Of a stretch of 26,708 nt of DNA, positions 7,886 through 15,430 are shown piece by piece. The first letter of the stretch is position 1; each line of letters starts with the position of its first letter. Origin of the DNA: a virus; the IMG/VR virus record IMGVR_UViG_3300048821_000098, positions 1 to 26,708 of that record; one strand, written 5' to 3'. The notes beneath the pieces are model-generated. The model had not been told where the DNA came from. It ran no database searches and saw only the letters and a program-made list of their open reading frames with translations. The position numbers were made by a program, and so were the translations under genes.

Positions 7886-9486
7886 TAAGCGAATGCTCCT
7901 TGGAACTCAAGAAGGTTACGCTGAGTAGCTGTGCGCAGCCCATCTAGAACACCGGCCGACACGCGCGCCTGCACCTCTTGTGGGCTAGCGTTAGGCTGGT
8001 TGATGTGAACGTTGACAGAACCAATGGTCGTGCCTGCATTGTGCTCTATCTGACGGGCATAGTTTTGCACACTAGCAGGTGGCGCGGAACCACTCTTCAA
8101 TGCACGTCTCATTTTTTCTGGACCCCAGTTATAGGCCATCAATGCATTAGTAGTGTCGCCATTAAACTCACGCAGTAATTGTGAGAGGTATCTAGTACCG
8201 CCTTCTACATTTTGATTGGGATCAAAAGCATTTTCTACCCCCATATCAGCGGCGGTGCCAGGCATTAACTGCATAAGCCCACGCGCGCCCACTGGACTAA
8301 CTGCATTAGGGTTTCCACGACTTTCAGTGTGGATAACAGACTTCACTAATTCAGCTGGTACACCATATTTATCTGCGATCGCTGTTAGCGCTTCATCACT
8401 AATAAACGCAGAACTCGCCTTACTGCCAGAAGAAAAAGTCGCATTTGAACTCAGTGGTTCGTTTTTGCTTGCACGATGCAGGTCGAAAATACCACCAGCG
8501 ACGCCGCCTACACCAGAACCTATCGCTCCACCAACAGCGCCGCCAGTTAAGAAACCTGCCAGCATGCCGGCTGGTCCGGCAGGAATTCCGAGCATCGCGC
8601 CTATCACAGAGCCAATGGCGCTTCCGACGCCGCCGCCTACAACAATTCCAGCTAATGTGCCGGTGATTTTCAACAAATAGTGTAGAACCATCGCCAGCAA
8701 GTGCACTACCTTTTGCACAGCACTCGCAAATTTCTCAAAGGTGACAGCTCCGCTCAAGGCGTCATTACCAGATAGGACACCTACTATGTTTGTAAATAGC
8801 TCAGCAAAATCGCGACCAACTATAAGAGTATCTTTAAGTATCATACCCACATCCTTCAAGATGGGAACTAGATACTTATTGATCATCTCAGTTATTTCAG
8901 GTAGGTGGTCGGCGAACCAGGTGTTAAATTGCTGTAATTTATCTATCCATACATCAATTTGTGGTCCGAAGGCATTCAGTAAGCCATTGATCACAGACTG
9001 TTTCAAGTATTCTAAACTGACTTCCATTTGTGTTACTTGGAAGCGCAGCTCACGCGCCTTCATCATGTTCTCTTCAAAGTTAGCGGCGTTCAAACCGCCT
9101 TCCATCGTGTCCTGCAACTTCTCAAGCCGATCGGCGCGGTCCGACAGTTCTTTATCCCACGCGATCATACCAATGGGCTGACCTAAGGCATCCAGTGTGA
9201 TCTTCAGTTTTTTCGCAGCGTCGGCGTTCATATACATCGTTAAGCCAAATAGGCGGTACTCTTGGTCGGCAGACGCCACTTGGCCAGCCATGGCTATGGC
9301 AGCGGCACCCACGCCGGCAAAAGCGGTAACGGCCTCAGCTTCGAATTTCAATATCGACTTGGCCATAGACGACATGCCCTGGTCCACCGAACTAACTACA
9401 GATCGCAAGGCGTCACTGAGTCTACTAATAGTCGACGTATCTACCACACCGCCCAACTTGATTAGGTATTCATCCATGATAGGCAC
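7885..9486 (-). CDS. Tail tape measure protein with lytic transglycosylase domain
   Basis: 533 residues. The start is GTG at 9486: AGGAGG lies 9 nt upstream, while the ATG three codons later is too far from it. The N-terminal 270 residues are mainly helical. Residues about 278-332 form a glycine-rich hydrophobic stretch (VVGGGVGSAIGSVIGAMLG and more), likely to enter the host membrane. Residues about 362-470 are an SLT lytic transglycosylase domain with catalytic Glu388 in HTESRGNPNAVS, then GLMQLMPGTA and NALMAYNWGP. The protein sets tail length and probably cuts peptidoglycan during DNA entry. It is short for a tape measure, implying a tail of modest length. Confidence 0.93.
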   Translation of the reverse strand: MPIMDEYLIKLGGVVDTSTISRLSDALRSVVSSVDQGMSSMAKSILKFEAEAVTAFAGVGAAAIAMAGQVASADQEYRLFGLTMYMNADAAKKLKITLDALGQPIGMIAWDKELSDRADRLEKLQDTMEGGLNAANFEENMMKARELRFQVTQMEVSLEYLKQSVINGLLNAFGPQIDVWIDKLQQFNTWFADHLPEITEMINKYLVPILKDVGMILKDTLIVGRDFAELFTNIVGVLSGNDALSGAVTFEKFASAVQKVVHLLAMVLHYLLKITGTLAGIVVGGGVGSAIGSVIGAMLGIPAGPAGMLAGFLTGGAVGGAIGSGVGGVAGGIFDLHRASKNEPLSSNATFSSGSKASSAFISDEALTAIADKYGVPAELVKSVIHTESRGNPNAVSPVGARGLMQLMPGTAADMGVENAFDPNQNVEGGTRYLSQLLREFNGDTTNALMAYNWGPEKMRRALKSGSAPPASVQNYARQIEHNAGTTIGSVNVHINQPNASPQEVQARVSAGVLDGLRTATQRNLLEFQGAFA

Positions 9487-9492
9487 GCCGAG

Positions 9493-10136
9493 TTACCTCC
9501 TTTCTTTAGACACACGCCATTCTTCTAGGCGCGCTTCATTCTCTTCTTTGACATCCAGGAATTCATGAATATCCAGTAGATCCTGCACATCGTAAGTACC
9601 GTCAAACGTCTCACATTGACGCCACAGTCCGGCGACTACCGGGCGGAATAGAAAGCCGTCAAGGTTAGGGTACGGGGCGGCGTCATCAAAGCCGCCTGCA
9701 CTACCTAACCGAGAACTGCTTTCAACCCGCCCTCGTCGAAAAAATCTGACAAATTAAACATTAGTGACTGTACAGTCAGACTCATCACCAGCATTAAATT
9801 GCCGGCTATAGCTACATCAGCAAATACACCGGAGTCCGCCACGATGGGCATAGGAACCTCTGTACCGTCACCTGGGTCTTGCAGCCTGCCAATAACGGCG
9901 AGGCAATTATTCTGAATAAACGAGAATGTCTCGAAGTCCAATCCACGCAAAAAGGCAGTGAACACTGCGGCCAGGAAAGAAGTCGATGGCGCATCTCCCT
10001 CTTGCGCGGCGCCGGCGTTGATACCGGCCGCCAGTACACGAGTCAGAATGTAGCTGCCGACATTGGGCCGCATCTTACGCAGCAAATACCGCTGTCCACT
10101 GATTTCAACAATCTTAGTCTTTTGCAAATCAGCCAT
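9493..10136 (-). CDS. Tail assembly chaperone, -1 frameshift product (G-T like)
   Basis: A predicted 214-residue fusion. The zero frame gives 133 residues up to SDFF, then a -1 slip at T TTT TTC (9744-9738) opens a frame of 81 codons ending at TAA 9493-9495, just before the tape measure. I checked all 81 codons and found no stop. The added part is acidic and helical (YDVQDLLDIHEFLDVKEEN, then EEW) and contains no start of its own with a good ribosome site. This is the layout of lambda gpG-GT type chaperones, where a small share of ribosomes slip to make the fusion that binds the tape measure protein. The slippage itself is inferred. Confidence 0.75.
9705..10136 (-). CDS. Tail assembly chaperone (zero-frame product)
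   Basis: 143 residues. The order tube, this gene, tape measure is that of tail assembly chaperones. The start 'MADLQKTKIVEISGQRYLLR' with its KMRPNVGSYILTR follow-up fits chaperones of DUF3277-tube phages, which bind the tape measure during tail assembly and are absent from the virion. The end 'SDFFDEGGLKAVLG' contains the T6C run used for the frameshift. The ATG lies 3 nt after the tube stop codon and has only a weak ribosome site, so it is probably translated by coupling. Confidence 0.85.
   Translation of the reverse strand: MADLQKTKIVEISGQRYLLRKMRPNVGSYILTRVLAAGINAGAAQEGDAPSTSFLAAVFTAFLRGLDFETFSFIQNNCLAVIGRLQDPGDGTEVPMPIVADSGVFADVAIAGNLMLVMSLTVQSLMFNLSDFFDEGGLKAVLG
9738..9744 (-). promoter_or_regulatory. 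Programmed -1 frameshift slippery site T TTT TTC
   Basis: The coding strand reads GAT TTT TTC GAC in the zero frame, so the heptamer is split as X XXY YYZ, the canonical form for simultaneous tRNA slippage. The zero frame ends 14 codons after the start of the run, at TAG 9705-9707, while the -1 frame stays open for 81 codons up to the tape measure ribosome site. I have not identified a stimulatory structure downstream. Confidence 0.75.
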
Positions 10137-10139
10137 GAG

Positions 10140-10646
10140 TTACAGCCCCAATCCAGACGCCAGCGATGTAATCAGAGTCTGCACGGCGCTGCCAGTACTG
10201 ACGACATCAGCGGCCATAAGAGACCAGGTAATCTTTTGGCCGTGGGCCTGATAAGACTTATCAGGAATCTTGGTGAATGAGCATCCAGTGCACTTATGTG
10301 TCGATCCGTCCAGCAGTGTCTGGATAGAGATAGTAGTTGAGGCCCACGCTGCCACCACGCCCTGCTCAGCTAGCGTCTCAGCTAAGTTGTAGGCGTTGAG
10401 CAGCTCCTTGTGAAGCAGTGACGTCTGCTGAACTTCCAGCGCGACAGTACCATTGTTGCCTGATACGTACGTAGGCATGACAGTGCCATCTGCAGCCACA
10501 TCGTGCACAGTACGCTCTGACGCCATGGCGATGGTAATGGTTCCGGCGCCCACGTTACCACCAGTAAGCGGGATAGTGATACCCAGCAGCGGGTTGGCAA
10601 TTACGCCGACGAGATCCTTAAAGCTGTAAGTTGTGCCTACTGACAT
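10140..10646 (-). CDS. Tail tube protein (DUF3277)
   Basis: 168 residues, matching the DUF3277 family: 'YSFKDLVGVIANPLLG' at the start, 'TVHDVAADGTVMPTYVSGNNG' (key: HDVxADGTVMxTYxxGNNG) near 47-67, and a beta-rich body ending with 'ADVVSTGSA'. The protein forms the inner tube of the contractile tail, through which DNA passes. A strong AAGGAG lies 6 nt before the ATG. It follows the sheath gene, as expected. Confidence 0.92.
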   Translation of the reverse strand: MSVGTTYSFKDLVGVIANPLLGITIPLTGGNVGAGTITIAMASERTVHDVAADGTVMPTYVSGNNGTVALEVQQTSLLHKELLNAYNLAETLAEQGVVAAWASTTISIQTLLDGSTHKCTGCSFTKIPDKSYQAHGQKITWSLMAADVVSTGSAVQTLITSLASGLGL

Positions 10647-10685
10647 TGAGGCTCCTTTGTTTGTTCAGTTTGTGCTTGCTACGGT

Positions 10686-12302
10686 CTAGAGTTGTGTGTA
10701 CACAGCGATAACAAGCGATTGGACCGCTCCAGCCGTAGTTATGGCCGTGTAGATCGGCATCGCCTTGCCTGCGGCGCGGTCGCCGGCTAACTGCGCCGCA
10801 TAAGGCTGTGATTGATTCAACCAGCCGTTTGGCACCGCCTGCCCAGTCGAAAGGTTCAGTACCGTCGCGCCGGTCCAGATGGCCGGTGCCAAGAAGCCGA
10901 TGTTGACGGCATTGGCGCACGATGTGTCGCATGCGTTAAGCAGTAGGTGCTGCCCGCCATTGGTCTGTGGCACTGCGGGGTTGGCTTGCAGCACATTCAA
11001 GCAGCTGATCTGAAGATTGGCCACTAGCATGGCCAGATTGATCCAGAGATATGACGGCGCACCGTTAGACATGAAGCCGGGTTCCAGCAATTGTGGGCTG
11101 AAGTTGCAGTAGGCATTGAAGCCGGCACTTACGATGTTGTTGTACTGTGTCTGCGTCAATGGCTCGGCAGCGATACCAGCCAGCTGCTTATGCGCCACGG
11201 TGAAGAAGCTGCCAGCCAGGCCGGTGTTCAACCCCATCTCAACGCCCATCAAAGCGGCAGCGGCGTAAATGTTGTTGGGATACAGGCCATTCTGCGTGGT
11301 AGAGTAAACGCCCAATACGCGCATCTCCAACGTCTGCAGCTGTAAAGCGAGGTTGTTAGCGGTGCCGTTGATAATCGCCACGTCGCTGGACCATGCGTAG
11401 TAGCGCACGGTGGCCCACAGCGCGTCTGCCCACTCAGCAATTAACAAGTTATCGGAGTCACCGGGATTGTTTACGGCCAGTCCATACCAAATGCTACTGG
11501 CTGCGCGGCACGCCTGCGATGCTTGCAGCAGTGACTCACCGGCTGTGATATTGACCTTTAAGCCAGTGCCAGTGGAAGGCGACGTAGCCGCAGTCGCCAG
11601 TGTGGTGGCTGTAGTGTAGCCAGTGCCCTGCATTCCCGGAACGGTACCAACAGTCAGCACCTGCCCAGCGGCGCCGACGGTCAACACAGTCAGCGTGCCA
11701 TAGCTGGCGCTGCCCTGCGTTACCGTGACGGTATCAAGCGCGTGATAGCCGCTGCCGACGAAGCCGATACTAGTCTGCGCTGCAGATACGGTAGTAATGC
11801 AGGGCGAGGCAAGCACTACCACAGTAGGACTTGTGTAAGACGCGATGGTAGTAACTAAGTTCGCTCCCGCCGTGCCAGCTCCAATCACAGTGACCGCGCT
11901 GCCTGCGTCTCCAGCCGCGAAGACAGCCGTGGCTGAGGCCAGGTAGGTAGGGTTGGTAACGGATGACATGACGCCGTCATTCACCGTGCGGCCGTCTACT
12001 ACAGCAGCACCGATGGCTGTCAGGTCTTGGCGCCCAATCCAGAGAAACTCCGGTGCCGGCGTCTGGCTGAAATACACCTGAGCGGCGATGTACTCCGGGC
12101 TGTTGACAGTGAAACCGTCGCTCAGCAGGCCCGTCACGCCAGTGTACTGCCGCAACCGCGGGTTAGTGCCGTACGACGGAATGACGGCACTCGGCCCCAC
12201 GAAAATTCCTTGGTTGAAGCTATTGGCCGAAGCAGCGGTGGGCGAGACAGTCACCGAAATATCGATGATGTTACTGAGAGAGAGGGGCGGCATTAGAGCC
12301 AT
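10686..12302 (-). CDS. Contractile tail sheath protein (DUF3383)
   Basis: 538 residues. The N-terminus (LSLSNIIDISVTVSPTAAS, NSFNQGIFVG) and C-terminal parts ('NWLNQSQPYAAQLAGDRAAG' with AxxRAAGKAMPIYTAITTAGAVQ) fit DUF3383 sheath proteins. Between residues about 112 and 254 lies an insertion of two beta-rich domains. The first (AGDAGSAVTVIGAGTAGANL, then VVVLASPCITTVSAA) and the second (GSGYHALDTVTVTQG, then GTGYTTATTLATAAT) are Gly/Thr-rich and probably decorate the outside of the sheath. Core sheath residues resume at ESLLQASQACRAAS. AAGGAG stands 9 nt before the ATG. Confidence 0.9.
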   Translation of the reverse strand: MALMPPLSLSNIIDISVTVSPTAASANSFNQGIFVGPSAVIPSYGTNPRLRQYTGVTGLLSDGFTVNSPEYIAAQVYFSQTPAPEFLWIGRQDLTAIGAAVVDGRTVNDGVMSSVTNPTYLASATAVFAAGDAGSAVTVIGAGTAGANLVTTIASYTSPTVVVLASPCITTVSAAQTSIGFVGSGYHALDTVTVTQGSASYGTLTVLTVGAAGQVLTVGTVPGMQGTGYTTATTLATAATSPSTGTGLKVNITAGESLLQASQACRAASSIWYGLAVNNPGDSDNLLIAEWADALWATVRYYAWSSDVAIINGTANNLALQLQTLEMRVLGVYSTTQNGLYPNNIYAAAALMGVEMGLNTGLAGSFFTVAHKQLAGIAAEPLTQTQYNNIVSAGFNAYCNFSPQLLEPGFMSNGAPSYLWINLAMLVANLQISCLNVLQANPAVPQTNGGQHLLLNACDTSCANAVNIGFLAPAIWTGATVLNLSTGQAVPNGWLNQSQPYAAQLAGDRAAGKAMPIYTAITTAGAVQSLVIAVYTQL

Positions 12303-12322
12303 GACTGTTTTCTCCTTAGGAG

Positions 12323-12940
12323 TTATGCTGTTACTGTGATGTCTGCTACTGGGTCTGACGGCGAACCGTCGTAGACCTTGATCTCCACGCTGGTTGCTAT
12401 GGTGTCATTGATGGACTCTGTTATAGCTTCGTAGAGGTCAATACTGAAATCCGCGCGCGCCCACCACTGAGCGTTCAATTGTTCAGGCATGTAAGTGGGG
12501 TCGTGAGGGTCTGATAGCGGGAACAAGTTTTGCAATGCCAGTAAGCCGGTGAAGTAGTCGGTAACGAAGAGCGCTGACTTCACAGCGCGCAGGTTATCAG
12601 CGGCATTGGGCCCGTAGGCACACCACGCCACGCGCCAGCCGCGAGTATAGGCCCACAGCTCTGTAAGCGTGGTGTCGATAGTGGTCAGCGCCTGGTCACG
12701 TACTCGACTGTACTCATCGTCATGCACGGCACACTGCACAAAGCAGACGTCCTGTGACGGCGACTGAGCAAATGGCTGACCTTCAACAGGCCAGTCCACA
12801 CGCACACGGCTGAAGTCGGTAGGCGGGTTGATACCGATGGCGGCTAGCGTCCACGCTTGCATGATGATGTTCATCTGCGGTACGGTCAAAGCTGAGCTGG
12901 TAAGCGTCTGGCCGTTCGGATAGACAATAGATGTTGTCAT
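12323..12940 (-). CDS. Neck/tail terminator protein (gp12-like, LIC_12616 type)
   Basis: 205 residues from ATG at 12940, which overlaps the preceding stop as ATGA. The parts 'QMNIIMQAWTLAAIGINPP', 'RVDWPVEGQPF', 'VCFVQCAVHDDEYSRVRDQ' and 'WRVAWCAYGPNAADNLRAVK' fit the neck terminator family found just before DUF3383 sheath genes. Such proteins end the tail tube/sheath and join it to the head connector. Sequence and position agree. Confidence 0.8.
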   Translation of the reverse strand: MTTSIVYPNGQTLTSSALTVPQMNIIMQAWTLAAIGINPPTDFSRVRVDWPVEGQPFAQSPSQDVCFVQCAVHDDEYSRVRDQALTTIDTTLTELWAYTRGWRVAWCAYGPNAADNLRAVKSALFVTDYFTGLLALQNLFPLSDPHDPTYMPEQLNAQWWARADFSIDLYEAITESINDTIATSVEIKVYDGSPSDPVADITVTA

Positions 12941-13482
12941 GGCGTGAGCAGCCCTTTGATACGAGTGCCGCACGCGGCCCAATCCTTAGCCACGCACTGC
13001 TGCGCGTCTTGCAGAGTGATTTTACCGGCGCACACGAGGCCGCGCGGCCCACCCAGCGTATCTTCCACCTGGTGATCTTTGATGCGTGCTTCAGTCATCG
13101 GCTGCGGCCACAAGTTAGTGAGGCAATCAGGACACCCACCAATTTCCAAGCTGATGAGGTGGTCACCCTCGACTGAGCCATCGCATTTGGCTACCCCGTA
13201 GGCAGCGCAGACTTTACGCTTTAACCCGGCGAAGTTCTTGATGGCGGCACGGATGGGGCCGGTCTTGAAGTCAGGAGCGCAGATATTCAGCTCAATGCCG
13301 TTCACAACGTACGGAGCCTTGGTGAGATCGGCAACGACGTCTGCTTTGACTGCGCCAGGAGTTGCCACAGGGTCAGGCAGTGTGTAGGTTCCACTTTGGC
13401 TGTAATGCGCCGTGGCAGGCTGCTGAGCGGATGAAGCGGTGAGGCAAAGGGCAAAAATCGTAATCGGCAGTGTAAACTTCAT
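12937..13482 (-). CDS. Exported HNH-like (beta-beta-alpha metal) protein
   Basis: 181 residues from ATG at 13482, with GGAGG 7 nt upstream; an in-frame TTG two codons earlier is less likely. Residues 1-20 form a Sec signal peptide (MKFTLPITIFALCLTASSA). The core has 'CDGSVEGDHLISLEIGGCPDC' in part (key: D107-H108), N123 in LTNLWPQP, and K135-D136 after it, the layout of HNH-like exported proteins with an 'NLWPQP' motif. Eight cysteines after the signal peptide suggest disulfides outside the cytoplasm. Its function in a connector operon is unclear: it may be a cargo gene, such as a nuclease against competing DNA. Nuclease activity is inferred. Confidence 0.72.
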   Translation of the reverse strand: MKFTLPITIFALCLTASSAQQPATAHYSQSGTYTLPDPVATPGAVKADVVADLTKAPYVVNGIELNICAPDFKTGPIRAAIKNFAGLKRKVCAAYGVAKCDGSVEGDHLISLEIGGCPDCLTNLWPQPMTEARIKDHQVEDTLGGPRGLVCAGKITLQDAQQCVAKDWAACGTRIKGLLTP

Positions 13483-13532
13483 CCGCAAGCCTCCTCTACA
13501 GGGCCGTTCGGTGGAGCCTGGTCAGCTTCTAA

Positions 13533-13547
13533 GGCCTCCGTGAGGCC
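13533..13547 (-). other. Short GC-rich hairpin between stopper and HNH-like genes
   Basis: The 78-nt gap 13489-13566 holds a perfect 6-bp inverted repeat with a 3-nt loop (GGCCTC, ACG, GAGGCC on the coding strand). There is no T-run behind it, so it is unlikely to be an efficient terminator. It may only affect transcript stability. The rest of the gap contains the GAGGAGG ribosome site of the next gene. Confidence 0.3.
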
Positions 13548-13566
13548 CGGATAGGGGAAAATACAC

Positions 13567-13932
13567 CTACGCGGCACTCTCACGCGTGGCGAGGGCCTTC
13601 CAGTAACCGGCTCCGGGCGTGTGGTAGACCTGAAGCACGCGATAAACCTCACCGCCTGTAGCCGGGTACTGGATCTTGTCGCTGGCGGCATTGGTACGGG
13701 TCACGTAGATAGGCACCAGACTCCAGAAGCTGCGGACCTCGCTCACACGGTCAGCTTCGGGCAGCATGGCGACTTCCTTGTTGGAAGCCTGCTGAACAGG
13801 GCCGAACATCTGGATGGTGGATACAGTGCTTTGGAACCCGCCGGCCACCCATGCGCCGGTGCTGCGGAGAATGACGTATTGCTGCGGGGCGCACAGGTCG
13901 GGGTCGGAGATTACCTCTTGCATAGAAATCAT
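13567..13932 (-). CDS. Head completion/stopper-like protein
   Basis: 121 residues. 'GAWVAGGFQSTVSTIQMFGP' followed by 'ASNKEVAMLPEADRVSEV' and 'VYRVLQVYHTPGAGYWKALATR' is the pattern of small connector proteins of this phage group, a beta barrel of the head-closure (stopper) type. The start at 13932 overlaps the previous stop as ATGA; an ATG three codons later is an alternative. The gene sits between the accessory ORF at 13929 and the exported HNH-like gene. The exact ring (stopper or completion) is inferred. Confidence 0.72.
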   Translation of the reverse strand: MISMQEVISDPDLCAPQQYVILRSTGAWVAGGFQSTVSTIQMFGPVQQASNKEVAMLPEADRVSEVRSFWSLVPIYVTRTNAASDKIQYPATGGEVYRVLQVYHTPGAGYWKALATRESAA

Positions 13933-14435
13933 ACTGACTCACGTCTACTTACTTTGGCTGCTTCAAAGGCTTTCTCAAAAGTTTCACCTTTGCCAAGCCA
14001 CTTCACCGTAGTTGAAGCCGCGTAAGGCCGCACACCAACTTTGTACGTGCCCCACTTTCCATAGGCTGCACGACCAGTGTAAGCTGACGCAGGCGCTTCG
14101 ACTGTCGCTAGCGTACCCCATAAAGCCTGGGCCTTCTCATAAGCGGCGTGCCAGCTCATGCCTTGGTTAATGGCATCGCTTGCTTTTGTGTTAGCCTTTA
14201 TCATAGCTAATCTATCAAGATCACGCTGAAGCATGCCGGCACGTGTAGATGGGTAACTGCCAGTGCGTACAGGCGGATTACTGCTGCTCTTATGCAGACC
14301 ATTCCACTTGGTCTTTCCACAAAGCCCACATTTAGGAAACTTCTCGGTTGACGCTTCTGGCATCATGAAGGCATGCTCTTTAGCTGCATTCAATACGTGG
14401 TCTAGTGCTCTATGCATTCGCGCTCTTCGGTCCAC
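13929..14435 (-). CDS. Accessory protein with N-terminal HRALD peptide (ORF C)
   Basis: 168 residues from GTG at 14435, which has a G-rich AGGGGGG about 4 nt upstream; an ATG at codon 7 is the alternative but would cut the motif. Residues 2-15 are DRRARMHRALDHVL, the shared peptide also found at 15431-15985, 16302-16895 and 25525-26708. C36 and C39 in CGLCGKTKW form half of a zinc ribbon. The C-terminal 45 residues (YGKWGTYKVGVRPYAAS, then GETFEKAFEAAK) look like a small beta-beta-beta-alpha domain. No known family is recognised. By analogy with the scaffold, I infer a capsid- or connector-associated accessory protein. Confidence 0.65.
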   Translation of the reverse strand: MDRRARMHRALDHVLNAAKEHAFMMPEASTEKFPKCGLCGKTKWNGLHKSSSNPPVRTGSYPSTRAGMLQRDLDRLAMIKANTKASDAINQGMSWHAAYEKAQALWGTLATVEAPASAYTGRAAYGKWGTYKVGVRPYAASTTVKWLGKGETFEKAFEAAKVSRRESV

Positions 14436-14444
14436 TATGCCCCC

Positions 14445-14852
14445 CTATTTCCAGAAATGCTCGGCGATGACTATAGCACCAGCCACGAACAGCGGCCAGT
14501 ACCTGTCGAGAAAACTCTGCTCACCGGCCCTCTCGCCGCTGTTGGTATCGCGGCTTGAACGAAGGTCGGCAATGTCTTTGTGTATCGTTGCAAGCTTGGC
14601 GTCCATAAGTTCCCGCGTAGGATAGAGACCGCGCTCACTGTCAATCTGCCTGCGCAGTTCATTCATGTCATGAAGCTTTGCGTCAGTTGCGATTTTTGCT
14701 GTATCAAGCGCAAGTTTTTCTAAGCGATGAGTTTCAGGATGACTAAGCTGCCAAGCTTCGACTATTGCAAGGCGCGTCTCCAACTTTGGGAATGCGTCGT
14801 GAATACGCTCAAATTCTTTTGAAAGGTGGTCTAAAGGTGTCGGCATGGCCAC
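14445..14852 (-). CDS. Coiled-coil protein with C-terminal membrane anchor
   Basis: 135 residues from GTG at 14852, 4 nt after the gp10-like stop, with GAGG at a spacing of 9; the ATG two codons later is an alternative. Residues about 5-105 are charged and helical (HLSKEFERIHDAFPKLETR, then EKLALDTAKIATDAKLHDM), compatible with a coiled coil. The last 17 residues (YWPLFVAGAIVIAEHFWK in part) form one hydrophobic segment. The layout recalls XhlA-like small membrane proteins, but I do not recognise the family. A membrane-anchored protein among connector genes is out of place and may be a holin-like or accessory gene. Confidence 0.65.
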   Translation of the reverse strand: MAMPTPLDHLSKEFERIHDAFPKLETRLAIVEAWQLSHPETHRLEKLALDTAKIATDAKLHDMNELRRQIDSERGLYPTRELMDAKLATIHKDIADLRSSRDTNSGERAGEQSFLDRYWPLFVAGAIVIAEHFWK

Positions 14853-14856
14853 GCGG

Positions 14857-15414
14857 TTATTCCTCTTTGATAATTCCAATGATTGAAGCCCTTAAAGCCC
14901 CAGTGTCGATCAGCGGCCGGCCACTACCCTTGCGTGCGATCGTGCCAGGTGTGTTTGGTGCCCAGTGATTATCCGGTAAAGTGAACCATTTTCTAGCGGC
15001 ATTCTGCCCGGCCATCGCGGCGCGCTTCATCTTCTTGACGGCCAGGTCGTGATTACCGTCCAGTGACGCCTTCACGCTGGCAGCTAACTCTCGGCTGATG
15101 ATCTTCTTGTTAGTCTCATTCTCGATCGCCGGCTCGATAACAGGCCTAGCTGGAATGTGCTTGAGCGGGCTGCCTTTTGTGTGGATGAAGAGCAGTTCCG
15201 CATTTGTTACATCTGACGTAGCGGCTTTCTTCAAGCGTGCCAGCTTCTTTTTACCACGAACCTTGCCGGCCATTTCCAGAAGCTGATCGGCGCGCGCCGT
15301 AGTACCGGCAGCAGGAACACCGACATACGCAGCCAGCTTAGTAAGTCCAGCAATGCGCTTGAATAGGGCCACCGAGCCGGATTTACGGGCGATGGTGATT
15401 TGTGGGGAGGTCAT
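14857..15414 (-). CDS. HK97 gp10-like tail completion protein
   Basis: 185 residues from ATG at 15414. A longer frame to 15519 exists but lies within ORF B, and a near-identical N-terminal copy elsewhere begins at the same codon. The C-terminal 'GSGRPLIDTGALRASIIG' is the signature of gp10-like and gpG-like minor tail/connector proteins, and 'AGQNAARKWFTLPDNHWAPN' precedes it. These proteins help join the tail to the head. The first 41 codons are duplicated at 16192-16305. The upstream region has no clear Shine-Dalgarno. Confidence 0.82.
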   Translation of the reverse strand: MTSPQITIARKSGSVALFKRIAGLTKLAAYVGVPAAGTTARADQLLEMAGKVRGKKKLARLKKAATSDVTNAELLFIHTKGSPLKHIPARPVIEPAIENETNKKIISRELAASVKASLDGNHDLAVKKMKRAAMAGQNAARKWFTLPDNHWAPNTPGTIARKGSGRPLIDTGALRASIIGIIKEE

Positions 15415-15430
15415 ACTGATTTGGTCATTT

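Noticed and set aside
13533-13547. Hairpin considered as a terminator before the HNH-like gene
   Set aside because: Stem of only 6 bp and no T-run on the coding strand.
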